Of a DNA stretch of 64,000 nt, positions 45,077-53,579 are shown piece after piece. The position numbers and the translations under genes were made by a program. The number at the start of each line of letters is the position of its first letter. Within the stretch, counting starts at the first letter, position 1. The notes under the pieces are model-generated. The model worked only from the letters and a program-made list of their open reading frames with translations, made no database searches and had not been told where the DNA came from. Origin of the DNA: Tropicimonas sediminicola (lineage in GTDB: Bacteria > Pseudomonadota > Alphaproteobacteria > Rhodobacterales > Rhodobacteraceae); NCBI RefSeq assembly GCF_900188335.1, contig NZ_FZOY01000003.1:1-64000 (forward strand), in the 5' to 3' direction.

Positions 45077-48000
45077 TCACTCCAGCTCGATCAGCAGGTC
45101 CTTGGCGTCGATCTGCTCGCCGGGGTGGACGTGCACGGCCTTCACCGTCGCGTCGCGCTCGGCGTGCAGGCCGGTCTCCATCTTCATCGCCTCGATGGTG
45201 ATCATCAGGTCGCCCACCGAGACCTTCTGGCCCACGTGGACGCCGACCGAGGCGATGGAGCCCGGCATCGGCGCGCCGATGTGATCGGGGTTGCCGACCT
45301 CCGCCTTACGCCGCGCCGCGACCGCGCTCTTCACCTTGCGGTCGGGAACGCGGATGGTGCGCGGCTCGCCGTTGAGCTCGAAGAACACCTTCACGATGCC
45401 TTCCTCGTTGGTCTCCGACACTGCCTGCAGGCGGATCTCCAGCGCCTTGCCCGGCTCGATCTCCGGCGTGATCTGCTGGCTCGGCTCCATGCCGTAGAAA
45501 TAGGTATGGGTCGGCAGCACCCGCACCGGGCCGTATTCCCCGTGCCGCGCCACGTAATCGGCGAAAACCTTGGGATACATGAGGTATCCGTTGAGATCCT
45601 CGTCATCCATCTCCATGTCGAAGCGCTTCGCGGCTTCCGCGCGCGCCACTTCCAGATCGACCGGCGGCACGCCCTCGCCGGGGCGGGCGGTCATCGGCTT
45701 CTCGCCCTTGAGGATCTTGGCCTGCAGCGCGGTGGGCCAGCCGCCCGGCGGCTGCCCGAGGTTGCCGCGCATCATGTCGACGACGGAATCCGGGAAGGAG
45801 ACCTCGCGCTCGGGATCCTCGACATCGGCGCGGGTCAGGCCCTGGCTGACCATCATCAACGCCATGTCGCCCACGACCTTGGAGGAGGGTGTCACCTTCA
45901 CGATGTCGCCGAACATCTTGTTCACCTCGGCATACATGTGCGCGACCTCGTGCCAGCGCTCTTCGAGCCCCATCGACCGGGCCTGCGCCTTGAGGTTGGT
46001 GAACTGACCGCCCGGCATCTCGTGCAGGTAGACCTCGGAGGCCGGCGCCTGCATGCCGCTCTCGAAGGCGACGTAATGGGCGCGGACCGCCTCGAAATAG
46101 TTGGAGATCTGGCGGACCTCCTCGATGTCGATGCCGGTATCGCGCTCGGTATGGGCCAGCGCCTCGACGATGGTGCCGAGCGTGGCCTGCGAGGTGTTGC
46201 CGGAGAAGGCGTCCATCGCGCAGTCGACCGCATCCACCCCGGCTTCGGAGGCCGCGAGAATGGTGGCGCAGGCGATGCCGGCGGTGTCGTGGGTGTGGAA
46301 GTGGATCGGCATGCCGACCTCCTCCTTCAGCGCCTTGATCAGGATGCTGGCGGCGGCGGGCTTCAGCAGGCCGGCCATGTCCTTGAGCCCGAGCACATGC
46401 GCACCGGCGGCCTTCAGCTCCTTGGCCATCGCGACGTAGTACTTCAGGTCGTACTTCGCGCGGTCCGGGTCGAGGATGTCGCCGGTGTAGCAGACCGTGC
46501 CCTCGCAGACCTTCTCGGCCTCGATCACAGCGTCCATCGCCACGCGCATGTTCTCGACCCAGTTGAGCGAGTCGAACACGCGGAAGACGTCGACGCCGGT
46601 CTCGGCGGCCTGCTTGACGAAAGCGCGCACGACGTTGTCGGGGTAGGTGGTGTAGCCCACGCCGTTGGCGCCGCGCAGCAACATCTGCGTCATCAGGTTG
46701 GGCATCGCGGCGCGCAGGTCGCGCAGGCGCTGCCAGGGGCATTCCTGCAGGAAGCGATAGGCCACGTCGAAGGTCGCGCCGCCCCAGCATTCCACGGAGA
46801 AGAGCTGCGGCATGTTCGCGGCGTAAGCCGGGGCCACGCGGATCATGTCGATCGAGCGCATCCGGGTGGCGAGCAGGCTCTGGTGCCCGTCGCGCATCGT
46901 GGTGTCGGTGATCAGGAGCTGCTTCTGCTCCGCCATCCAGTCCGCCACCGCCTGCGGCCCGAACTCCTCGAGGATGTTGCGGGTGCCCGGGGTGGGGAAG
47001 TCGGTCTTGAGCGGCGGAACCTTGGGCTGCCGGATCTCGGCCGGGGGCTTGGGCCGGCCGGCCACGTCGGGATGCCCGTTCACGGTGATGTCGGCGATGT
47101 AGCGCAGCAGCTTGGTCGCCCGGTCCTTGCGGCGCGGGAAGTGGAACAGCTCCGGCGTCTCGTCGATGAACTTTGTGTGGTACTCGTTGTTCAGGAACTT
47201 CGGATGCTGCAGCAGGTTGTCGACGAAGTTGATGTTGGTCGCCACGCCGCGCACCCGGAATTCGCGCAGGGCGCGGCTCATGCGGGAGATGGTGGCCTCG
47301 GGCGTCGGCGCCCAGACCGTCAGCTTCTCGAGCAGCGAGTCGTAGTAGCGGGTGATCACTGCGCCCGAATAGGCGGTGCCGCCGTCGAGCCGTACGCCCA
47401 TGCCGGTCGCGCCGCGGTAGCCGGTGATCCGGCCGTAGTCGGGGATGAAGTTGTTGCGCGGATCCTCGGTGGTGATCCGGCACTGCATGGCGTGGCCCGA
47501 GAGCTCCACGTCATACTGGCTGGCGACGCCGGTGGCCTCGACGAGGCTCTTGCCTTCGGTGATCAGGATCTGGGCGCGCACGATGTCGATGCCGGTTACC
47601 TCCTCGGTCACCGTGTGCTCCACCTGCACGCGCGGGTTCACCTCGATGAAGTAGAACTCGCCCGAGTCCATATCCATCAGGAACTCGACCGTGCCGGCGC
47701 ACTGGTAGTTCACGTGTTCGCAGATCTTCTTGCCGAGGTTGCAGAGCTTCTCCCGCTGCGCGCTGGAAAGGTAGGGCGCGGGGGCGCGTTCCACGACCTT
47801 CTGGTTGCGGCGTTGAACCGAGCAGTCGCGCTCCCAGAGGTGATAGATCTTGCCGTGATGGTCGCCGAGGATCTGCACCTCGACGTGACGGGCGCGGGTG
47901 ATCATCTTCTCGAGGAAGCCCTCGCCGTTGCCGAATGCCGCCTCGGCCTCGCGCCGGCCCTCGAGCACCTTCTCGACCAGCTCTTCTTCCTTGTAGATCG

Positions 48001-48517
48001 GGCGCATACCCCGCCCGCCGCCGCCCCAGGAGGCCTTGAGCATCAGCGGGTAGCCGATCTCGGCCGCCTGGCGCTTGATCTCGTTCATGTCGTCGCCCAG
48101 CACCTCGGTCGCCGGGATCACCGGCACGCCCGCTTCGATGGCGATGTGCCGGGCGCTGGCCTTGTCGCCGAGCTGCCGCATGGTCTCGGATTTCGGGCCG
48201 ATGAAGGCGATGCCGTTGGCCGCGCAGGCATCGACGAACTCGGGGTTCTCGGAGAGCAGGCCGTAGCCCGGGTGGATCGCGTCCGCACCGCATTTCTTGG
48301 CCACGCGGATGATCTCGTCGATCGAGAGATAGGCCGCGACCGGTCCAAGGCCCTCGCCGATCCGGTAGGCCTCGTCGGCCTTGAACCGGTGCAGCGAGAG
48401 CTTGTCCTCCTCGGCGTAGACGGCGACGGTCCGCTTGCGCAGTTCGCTCGCCGCGCGCATCACGCGGATGGCAATCTCTCCGCGGTTGGCGACGAGGACT
48501 TTCTTGAAATCGGGCAT
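45077..48517 (-). CDS. pyc: Pyruvate carboxylase
   Basis: A 1146-residue single-chain biotin enzyme making oxaloacetate from pyruvate and bicarbonate. Order: biotin carboxylase (starts MPDFKKVLVANRGEIAIRV; MLKASWGGGGRGM is the ATP-grasp loop), carboxyltransferase TIM barrel (DTTMRDGHQSLLATRMR; zinc site HFHTHDTAG), allosteric/tetramer region, and the C-terminal biotinyl domain with the lysine in IEAMKMETG. The ATG at 48517 follows AAAGGAG. It is divergent from the uvrD-type helicase gene, with an inverted repeat between them. Confidence 0.97.
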   Translation of the reverse strand: MPDFKKVLVANRGEIAIRVMRAASELRKRTVAVYAEEDKLSLHRFKADEAYRIGEGLGPVAAYLSIDEIIRVAKKCGADAIHPGYGLLSENPEFVDACAANGIAFIGPKSETMRQLGDKASARHIAIEAGVPVIPATEVLGDDMNEIKRQAAEIGYPLMLKASWGGGGRGMRPIYKEEELVEKVLEGRREAEAAFGNGEGFLEKMITRARHVEVQILGDHHGKIYHLWERDCSVQRRNQKVVERAPAPYLSSAQREKLCNLGKKICEHVNYQCAGTVEFLMDMDSGEFYFIEVNPRVQVEHTVTEEVTGIDIVRAQILITEGKSLVEATGVASQYDVELSGHAMQCRITTEDPRNNFIPDYGRITGYRGATGMGVRLDGGTAYSGAVITRYYDSLLEKLTVWAPTPEATISRMSRALREFRVRGVATNINFVDNLLQHPKFLNNEYHTKFIDETPELFHFPRRKDRATKLLRYIADITVNGHPDVAGRPKPPAEIRQPKVPPLKTDFPTPGTRNILEEFGPQAVADWMAEQKQLLITDTTMRDGHQSLLATRMRSIDMIRVAPAYAANMPQLFSVECWGGATFDVAYRFLQECPWQRLRDLRAAMPNLMTQMLLRGANGVGYTTYPDNVVRAFVKQAAETGVDVFRVFDSLNWVENMRVAMDAVIEAEKVCEGTVCYTGDILDPDRAKYDLKYYVAMAKELKAAGAHVLGLKDMAGLLKPAAASILIKALKEEVGMPIHFHTHDTAGIACATILAASEAGVDAVDCAMDAFSGNTSQATLGTIVEALAHTERDTGIDIEEVRQISNYFEAVRAHYVAFESGMQAPASEVYLHEMPGGQFTNLKAQARSMGLEERWHEVAHMYAEVNKMFGDIVKVTPSSKVVGDMALMMVSQGLTRADVEDPEREVSFPDSVVDMMRGNLGQPPGGWPTALQAKILKGEKPMTARPGEGVPPVDLEVARAEAAKRFDMEMDDEDLNGYLMYPKVFADYVARHGEYGPVRVLPTHTYFYGMEPSQQITPEIEPGKALEIRLQAVSETNEEGIVKVFFELNGEPRTIRVPDRKVKSAVAARRKAEVGNPDHIGAPMPGSIASVGVHVGQKVSVGDLMITIEAMKMETGLHAERDATVKAVHVHPGEQIDAKDLLIELE

Positions 48518-48626
48518 CGCGGTCTCCTTTTGCGGTCGCAGCATTTTTGTAAGGTGCATCTGGACGGCATGGCAATACAGCAGAACTGGGTAGCCTGCGA
48601 CTGGTTTGTCGATGTTTTGGAGTAAT

Positions 48627-48650
48627 GCGTCAAAACGTCGGTATTGACGC
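48627..48650. promoter_or_regulatory. Inverted repeat between pyc and the uvrD-type gene
   Basis: GCGTCAA and TTGACGC are perfect complements 10 bp apart in the 226-bp divergent region. The symmetry suggests a dimeric repressor operator, more likely for pyc, which lies about 110 bp away. The regulator is unknown. Confidence 0.5.
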
Positions 48651-48687
48651 CGGATGCTACCTTGGCGACTTCATGCGTGTTTGATAG

Positions 48688-48702
48688 GAACAAATGGAGA
48701 AC
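48688..48702 (+). promoter_or_regulatory. LexA (SOS) box of the uvrD-type gene
   Basis: GAAC-AAATGGA-GAAC is a perfect match to the alphaproteobacterial LexA motif GTTC-N7-GTTC read on the other strand. It lies 41 bp upstream of the helicase start, as expected for a DNA-damage gene. Confidence 0.8.
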
Positions 48703-48743
48703 ACAGGTTTTCCTTCTCCAGTGCGCAGGCTAGAGTGCGTCCC

Positions 48744-51104
48744 ATGAGCACATTCGACGAAAGCGAGGCCTTCGAGGCCGCCGTTCCGCTGTCCCGCCGC
48801 GCGATGGCCGGCCGGCCCGCCCCGTATCTCGACGGCCTCAACCCCGCGCAGCGCGAGGCGGTGGAGGCGTTGGAGGGGCCGGTGCTGATGCTGGCCGGGG
48901 CCGGAACCGGCAAGACCAAGGCGCTGACCACCCGAATCGCGCATCTGCTCAATACCGGCGCCGCCCGGCCCAACGAGATCCTCTCCGTCACTTTCACCAA
49001 CAAGGCGGCGCGGGAGATGAAGGAGCGGGTGGCAGGATTGCTCGGCGAGTCGGTGGAGGGCATGCCCTGGCTCGGCACCTTCCATGCGATCTGCGTCAAG
49101 CTGCTGCGCCGCCATGCCGAGCTGGTGGACCTCAAGTCGAACTTCACCATCCTCGACACGGACGACCAGATCCGCCTGCTCAAGCAGCTCATCATCGCCG
49201 CGAATATCGACGAGAAGCGCTGGCCGCCCCGGCTGCTGGCCAATGTCATCGACAACTGGAAGAACCGCGCCTGGCTGCCCGAGAACGTGCCTGCCGCCGA
49301 GGCAGGCGCCTTCGACCACAAGGGCGTCGCGCTCTACGCGGAATACCAGCAACGCCTGCGCACCCTGAACGCGGTCGATTTCGGTGACCTGCTGCTGCAT
49401 GTGGTGACCATCTTCCAGCGCAACGACGACGTGCTGCAGCAATACCGGCGCTGGTTCCGCTTCATCCTCGTCGACGAGTACCAGGACACCAACGTCGCAC
49501 AGTATCTATGGCTGCGGCTGCTCGCCGGCGGGCACCAGAACATCTGCTGCGTGGGCGACGACGACCAGTCGATCTACGGCTGGCGCGGCGCGGAAGTGGG
49601 CAACATCCTGCGGTTCGAGAAGGATTTTCCCGGAGCCAAGGTGATCCGGCTGGAGCAGAACTACCGCTCCACGGCGCACATCCTGGCCGCGGCCTCCGGC
49701 GTGATCGCCTCCAACAAGGGGCGGCTGGGCAAGACGCTCTGGACCGAGGCCGAGGGCGGCGAGAAGGTCCGGCTGATCGGCCACTGGGACGGCGAGGAGG
49801 AAGCGCGCTGGATCGGCGAGGAACTCGAGGCCATGGGGCACGGCACACGCGGCCTGCCGCCGATGAGCCTCAACGACTGCGCCATACTCGTGCGCGCCTC
49901 GCACCAGATGCGCGCCTTCGAGGACCGCTTCCTGACCATCGGCCTGCCGTATCGCGTGGTCGGCGGCCCACGCTTCTACGAGCGTCTCGAGATCCGCGAT
50001 GCGATGGCCTATTTCCGCCTCGCTGTCTCGCCCGACGACGATCTGGCTTTCGAGCGGATCGTCAACACGCCCAAGCGGGGGCTGGGCGACAAGGCGCAGC
50101 AGAAGATCCAGGTAGCGGCGCGCGCCAATGGCGTGAACCTCGTCGACGGCGCGCGGGTGCTGCTGGCGGCCAAGGGGCTGACCGGCAAGGGCGCGACCGC
50201 GCTGGCGCAGCTGGTGGCCGGCATCGACCGCTGGCACGTCGCCGCGCGCAACCCGGAGCAGAGCCACATCGAGCTGGCCGAGCAGATCCTCGAGGAATCG
50301 GGCTATACCGAGCATTGGCAGAACGACAAGACGCCGGAGGCGCCGGGGCGGCTGGAGAACCTCAAGGAACTGGTCAAGGCGCTGGAGAACTTCGACAATC
50401 TTCAGGGCTTCCTGGAGCACGTCGCGCTGATCATGGACAACGAGACCGAAGACGCCGAGGCCAAGGTCACGCTGATGACGCTGCACGCCGCCAAGGGGCT
50501 GGAGTTCCCGGCGGTGTTCCTGCCGGGCTGGGAGGACGGGCTGTTTCCCTCACAGCGGGCGATGGACGAGACCGGCCTCAAGGGGCTGGAGGAGGAGCGG
50601 CGGCTCGCCTACGTGGGCATCACGCGGGCCGAGGCGCTCTGCACCATCTCCTTCGCCGCCAACCGCCGGATCTATGGCCAGTGGCAGTCGGCGCTGCCGT
50701 CGCGCTTCATCGACGAGCTGCCGGAGGAGCATGTCGACGTGCTCACGCCGCCGGGCCTCTATGGCGGCGGCTATGGCGCCGCAGCGCAGCCGGCCCGTTC
50801 CGACCTGCACGAGAAAGCCTCGCGCGCCGATGTCTACAACTCTCCGGGCTGGAAACGGATGCAGGCCCGCGGCGAAACCCGCGGGATCAGCCAGCCGCGG
50901 GAAAGCCGCAACGTGGTGATCGACCTCGAGGCCGTTTCGTCTTTCGGAGAGGGGGACCGGGTGTTCCACAAGAAATTCGGCTACGGCGCCGTCGTGGGGG
51001 TAGAGGGCGACAAGCTCGAGATCGCCTTCGACAAGGCCGGCGTGAAAAAAATCGTGGCCCATTTCGTGGTTCCCGCTGCGTCCGCTGACGATGTGCCCTT
51101 TTGA
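48744..51104 (+). CDS. uvrD: UvrD/PcrA-type DNA helicase (superfamily 1A)
   Basis: A 786-residue 3'-5' helicase for excision and mismatch repair. Walker A AGAGTGKT at 51-58, Q-motif LNPAQREAV, motif II VDEYQDTN, motif III DDDQSIYGWRGA, motif IV EQNYRST, motif V LMTLHAAKGLEF and motif VI AYVGITRAE. The C-terminal FGYGAVVGVEGDKLEIAF is the Tudor-like RNA-polymerase-binding end of UvrD/PcrA. The ATG at 48744 starts just after the LexA box, so SOS control is likely. Confidence 0.95.
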   Translation: MSTFDESEAFEAAVPLSRRAMAGRPAPYLDGLNPAQREAVEALEGPVLMLAGAGTGKTKALTTRIAHLLNTGAARPNEILSVTFTNKAAREMKERVAGLLGESVEGMPWLGTFHAICVKLLRRHAELVDLKSNFTILDTDDQIRLLKQLIIAANIDEKRWPPRLLANVIDNWKNRAWLPENVPAAEAGAFDHKGVALYAEYQQRLRTLNAVDFGDLLLHVVTIFQRNDDVLQQYRRWFRFILVDEYQDTNVAQYLWLRLLAGGHQNICCVGDDDQSIYGWRGAEVGNILRFEKDFPGAKVIRLEQNYRSTAHILAAASGVIASNKGRLGKTLWTEAEGGEKVRLIGHWDGEEEARWIGEELEAMGHGTRGLPPMSLNDCAILVRASHQMRAFEDRFLTIGLPYRVVGGPRFYERLEIRDAMAYFRLAVSPDDDLAFERIVNTPKRGLGDKAQQKIQVAARANGVNLVDGARVLLAAKGLTGKGATALAQLVAGIDRWHVAARNPEQSHIELAEQILEESGYTEHWQNDKTPEAPGRLENLKELVKALENFDNLQGFLEHVALIMDNETEDAEAKVTLMTLHAAKGLEFPAVFLPGWEDGLFPSQRAMDETGLKGLEEERRLAYVGITRAEALCTISFAANRRIYGQWQSALPSRFIDELPEEHVDVLTPPGLYGGGYGAAAQPARSDLHEKASRADVYNSPGWKRMQARGETRGISQPRESRNVVIDLEAVSSFGEGDRVFHKKFGYGAVVGVEGDKLEIAFDKAGVKKIVAHFVVPAASADDVPF

Positions 51105-51177
51105 CCCGCGGCAATCTGTGTATAACTTGTAAGTCCTGACTGGCTCCCCTTCGCCAGTCGAGCCTCGGAGCACGTGC

Positions 51178-51591
51178 ATGAGAGTACTGGTTGTCCAGGA
51201 CGACCCGAACGTCCAGTCTCTTTGGTCAGGAATCCTGGAGGAGTCCGGACACGAGGTCGTTTTGGTCGAGACCGAATCCGCCGCTCTGAAAACGCTTCAG
51301 ACAAGCGCCTACGACCTCGTCCTGCTGGACCTTTGCCTGAACGGCCGCGATGCGCTTGCCGTCACGACCTTCGCGACCTATCGCAATCCGTCCTGCAAGG
51401 TGGTCGTGGTCTCCGGCTCGGCGGTCTTCTCGCAGAAGAAGCTCTTCGCCATGTCGCCGGCGGTGGCCGCCGCGCTGCGCAAGCCGGTGGATATCGAGGA
51501 TCTTGTTGCTGTATGCGACCGGGTGCACCGGAACGAGCGCAGCCCCGCGGTTCCGGTCATGGCGTCCAGCGACATCGAATTCCGGCCCTGA
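51178..51591 (+). CDS. Stand-alone receiver-domain protein
   Basis: A 137-residue protein with a CheY-like receiver and no output domain. Acidic residues QDD near the start, the phosphorylatable Asp in LVLLDLCLNG, Ser/Thr position in VVSGSAV and the conserved Lys in ALRKPVD are present. It could relay phosphate or bind a partner. It lies 73 bp after the helicase and upstream of the DUF1127 block, with no histidine kinase nearby. Confidence 0.85.
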   Translation: MRVLVVQDDPNVQSLWSGILEESGHEVVLVETESAALKTLQTSAYDLVLLDLCLNGRDALAVTTFATYRNPSCKVVVVSGSAVFSQKKLFAMSPAVAAALRKPVDIEDLVAVCDRVHRNERSPAVPVMASSDIEFRP

Positions 51592-51664
51592 CGCCGGCCC
51601 CCCTCCGCAATCGTCTCGTGAGCCCGCCGCCTGACCGCGCAGGTCAGGCCATGTGGCGTTCCCC

Positions 51665-51737
51665 AAAAAAGGAACGGCCGCGCCAGGGAGGATGGCGCGG
51701 CCGGTAAACCGGGACAGCAGGGAGGAGGAAGCTGCCC
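51665..51737 (-). ncRNA. Cuckoo (CcsR-type) sRNA downstream of the first DUF1127 gene
   Basis: Two hairpins on the minus strand. Stem GGGCAGC/GCTGTCCC encloses TTCCTCCTCCCT (51711-51737), then GGCCGCGCC/GGCGCGGCC encloses ATCCTCCCT (51676-51702), with a T-run at 51665-51670 acting as terminator. Twin hairpins exposing CUCCUCCC define the cuckoo RNA family of Rhodobacterales and Rhizobiales. It starts 22 bp after the DUF1127 stop. Confidence 0.85.
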
Positions 51738-51759
51738 CAGAAAGGGAATGCTGTGCGTA

Positions 51760-51978
51760 TCAGGCCATTTCGGCGGCCTGGCGAGCCAGGTCGCGCAGGC
51801 TGGCGCTGCTGATGCCAAGGTCGTTCAGCTCACGCTCGGACATCGACTGCAGCTCGCCAAGCGTGCGGCGATAGACTTCGCGGCGGCGGGCGGCTTCGCG
51901 GTACTCGGCGATGCGGGCGTTGATCCAGCGGGACAGGCCGTTGGGGCGAACTTGGGCGGCGGTGTTGACGTAGGCCAT
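51760..51978 (-). CDS. DUF1127 small protein (1 of 4)
   Basis: A 72-residue arginine-rich protein. The N-terminus is variable (AYVNTAAQVRPNGLSRW), a helix AEYREAARRREVYRRTLGEL follows, and the DUF1127 core is MSERELNDLGISSASL. In R. sphaeroides the CcsR-linked member CcaF1 is an RNA-binding protein that affects sRNA maturation. One cuckoo RNA follows. The leader contains the GCGCTAAC word shared by all four DUF1127 genes here (52050-52057). Confidence 0.9.
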   Translation of the reverse strand: MAYVNTAAQVRPNGLSRWINARIAEYREAARRREVYRRTLGELQSMSERELNDLGISSASLRDLARQAAEMA

Positions 51979-52156
51979 CGAATGAAATCCTTTTCTGTAA
52001 CCGAGGACCCATTTCCCCGGCTCGGTCGGTGAGGCGCTGTGGGAGGGATGTTAGCGCTCTCTTCGACACTCAATCTAACGATTGGACCGGTATTCAGTAG
52101 CCCCAGTCTCGGAAGGCCCGCTATGCATTTGCTGCACATAGCCATGATGTTAGCGG

Positions 52157-52232
52157 CAAAAGAAAACGGCGGTGCCCTGGGAGGAAGGCACCGCCGTCAT
52201 GCTCGAAGAACCCGAGGGAGGAGGAACGGGTC
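52157..52232 (-). ncRNA. Cuckoo (CcsR-type) sRNA downstream of the second DUF1127 gene
   Basis: Hairpin GACCCG/CGGGTT with loop TTCCTCCTCCCT (52208-52232), then ACGGCGGTGCC/GGCACCGCCGT with loop TTCCTCCCAG (52166-52197), followed by TTTTCTTTTG as terminator. It begins 24 bp after the DUF1127 stop and ends just before the promoter region of the first DUF1127 gene. Confidence 0.85.
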
Positions 52233-52256
52233 TCCGAAATCCTGTCGTCCGCGCGA

Positions 52257-52469
52257 TTACTTCGCGTAGGCGGTTTCGCGTGCCACGCTGCGGATCATCG
52301 AGCGGCTCAGGCCGAGGTCGGCCAGGTGACGGTCGCTCAGCGAGCTCAGCTCGCGCACCGTCTGGCGGTACAGGCGATACTGGGCGAGACGGGTCCGGGC
52401 AGCGCCGAACACGCCGGTGAGAGCGGAGTTGCCATTGATGGCGGCGGAGGAGCGAATTGCGTTTTCCAT
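52257..52469 (-). CDS. DUF1127 small protein (2 of 4)
   Basis: A 70-residue protein with N-terminus ENAIRSSAAINGNSALTG, helix LAQYRLYRQTVRELSSL and core SDRHLADLGLSRSMIRSVA. The core is close to that of copy 4 (SDRDLRDLGLSRAMIRSVA), and both have the same TGCTGCTATGCAGCA palindrome upstream, so these two are probably the most recent duplicates. The start follows AGGAAACAGG. One cuckoo RNA follows. Confidence 0.9.
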   Translation of the reverse strand: MENAIRSSAAINGNSALTGVFGAARTRLAQYRLYRQTVRELSSLSDRHLADLGLSRSMIRSVARETAYAK

Positions 52470-52606
52470 TGTCCTGTTTCCTTTTTCGAGCCGGCCTGGA
52501 GCCGGAAATCCTGCTGTTTGCGTCCGGAGTTTCAGTGCTCCGTTAGCGCTATCTTGCTATCAAAAGTAATGCCTTGGCGCGCTGTTGCAACGGCCCGTTT
52601 GGTCAA

Positions 52607-52621
52607 TGCTGCTATGCAGCA
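52607..52621. promoter_or_regulatory. 15-bp palindrome upstream of DUF1127 copy 2
   Basis: TGCTGC-TAT-GCAGCA, identical to 54158-54172. It lies 58 bp from the leader word GCGCTAAC (52542-52549), nearly the same distance as at copy 4. The CTGC-N3-GCAG core resembles sites reported for the PHB regulator PhaR, which is only one possibility. Confidence 0.6.
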
Positions 52622-52672
52622 ATTGGAGGGCTGTTCCGCGGAGTGGCTGCAAAACGCGCAGCTTGGCACATG

Positions 52673-52701
52673 AAAAAGGCGGCGCTGAAACAGGCGCCGC
52701 C
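52673..52701 (-). terminator. Intrinsic terminator of DUF1127 copy 3
   Basis: On the minus strand GGCGGCGC and GCGCCGCC pair around an 8-base loop, then TTTTT. Here an ordinary terminator stands where the other three copies have cuckoo RNAs. Confidence 0.85.
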
Positions 52702-52723
52702 GTTTTGGTGGTCGGGCAAGGTT

Positions 52724-52939
52724 TCAGGCGGACCGGGATGCGGTGCGGGCGATCGCGGAGATGTCCGCGCGGTTGAAACCCAGGTCCGCCAGCTCGCGGT
52801 CGGTCAACTCCTTCAGTTCGCCCGTGGTGCGGAGATAGCTGGCCTGCCGGCGGTAGAGCGCCTTCAGGCCGTCGAGGGCGGAAGCAAGAAACGTCCGGCT
52901 GGCGCCGGCGGCGATGGGGGAGTTTGCAGCGTAGTCCAT
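52724..52939 (-). CDS. DUF1127 small protein (3 of 4)
   Basis: A 71-residue protein starting MDYAANSPIAAGASRTF, with helix LKALYRRQASYLRTTGEL and core LTDRELADLGFNRADISAIA. It is the most divergent core of the four. The ATG at 52939 follows GAAGGATC; the longer frame reading into the sRNA array is not protein-like. No cuckoo RNA follows. The promoter region resembles that of copy 1 (GTGCAG-AA-GCAT-GCGGGC). Confidence 0.88.
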   Translation of the reverse strand: MDYAANSPIAAGASRTFLASALDGLKALYRRQASYLRTTGELKELTDRELADLGFNRADISAIARTASRSA

Positions 52940-53120
52940 TCGGTCGATCCTTCGTCGGATCCCGGACCCCTGTCCGGGACTTCCAAGAGGGCGCCGGGGG
53001 AGGGAAGTGTTAGCGCTCTCTTGTGCCCCAGAGATAGCCATCGCCGCGCCGTGGACAATTCCACAAACAGGTATGCCCGCCATGCGCTTTCTGCACGAAG
53101 GGAGCGTCGTTCCGGTGCCG

Positions 53121-53200
53121 GGAAAGAAAAAGGCGGCGACACCAGGGAGGAGGAAGGTGTCGCCGCCGAAATACAGACAACCCAGGGAGGAGGACGGGTT
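53121..53200 (-). ncRNA. Cuckoo sRNA, array unit 6 (last, with terminator)
   Basis: Hairpin AACCCGTCC-loop-GGGTT (53179-53200) and hairpin GGCGGCGACACC/GGTGTCGCCGCC with loop TTCCTCCTCCCT (53132-53166). It is followed by TTTTTCTTTCC, an intrinsic terminator that ends the whole array transcript. Confidence 0.88.
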
Positions 53201-53243
53201 CTCTGATCTCATGTCTGCCGGCCTTGGCCGGCGGTGTAGGGGT

Positions 53244-53312
53244 GGCGACGACACCAGGGAGGAGGGAGGTGTCGCCGCCGAAATACAGACAACCCAGGGA
53301 GGAGGACGGGTT
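53244..53312 (-). ncRNA. Cuckoo sRNA, array unit 5
   Basis: Twin hairpins at 53291-53312 and 53244-53279 with CCTCCTCCC loops. It belongs to the group of four near-identical ~112-bp units; one loop base differs (CTCCCTCCTCCC instead of TTCC). Confidence 0.88.
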
Positions 53313-53356
53313 CTCTGATCTCATGTCTGCCGACCTTGGCCGGCGGTGTAAGGGGT

Positions 53357-53425
53357 GGCGACGACACCAGGGAGGAGGAAGGTGTCGCCGCCGAAATACA
53401 GACAACCCAGGGAGGAGGACGGGTT
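53357..53425 (-). ncRNA. Cuckoo sRNA, array unit 4
   Basis: Hairpins at 53404-53425 and 53357-53392, almost the same as units 3, 5 and 6. Between units a GCCGGC/GCCGGC-type hairpin recurs and may guide processing into single RNAs. Confidence 0.88.
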
Positions 53426-53468
53426 CTCTGATCTCATGTCTGCCGGCCTTGGCCGACGGTGTAGGGGT

Positions 53469-53537
53469 GGCGACGACACCAGGGAGGAGGAAGGTGTCGC
53501 CGCCGAAATACAGACAACCCAGGGAGGAGGACGGGTT
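53469..53537 (-). ncRNA. Cuckoo sRNA, array unit 3
   Basis: Hairpins at 53516-53537 and 53469-53504 with CTCCTCCC loops and linker TGTCTGTATTTCGGC. Offset to unit 4 is exactly 112 bp for both hairpins. Confidence 0.88.
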
Positions 53538-53579
53538 CTCTGATCTCATGTCTGCCGGCCTTGGCCGGCGGTGTAGGGG

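Noticed and set aside
45125-48625. A 1166-codon plus-strand open frame
   Set aside because: It is the antisense shadow of pyruvate carboxylase, full of His/Asp/Arg/Leu-rich low-complexity text.
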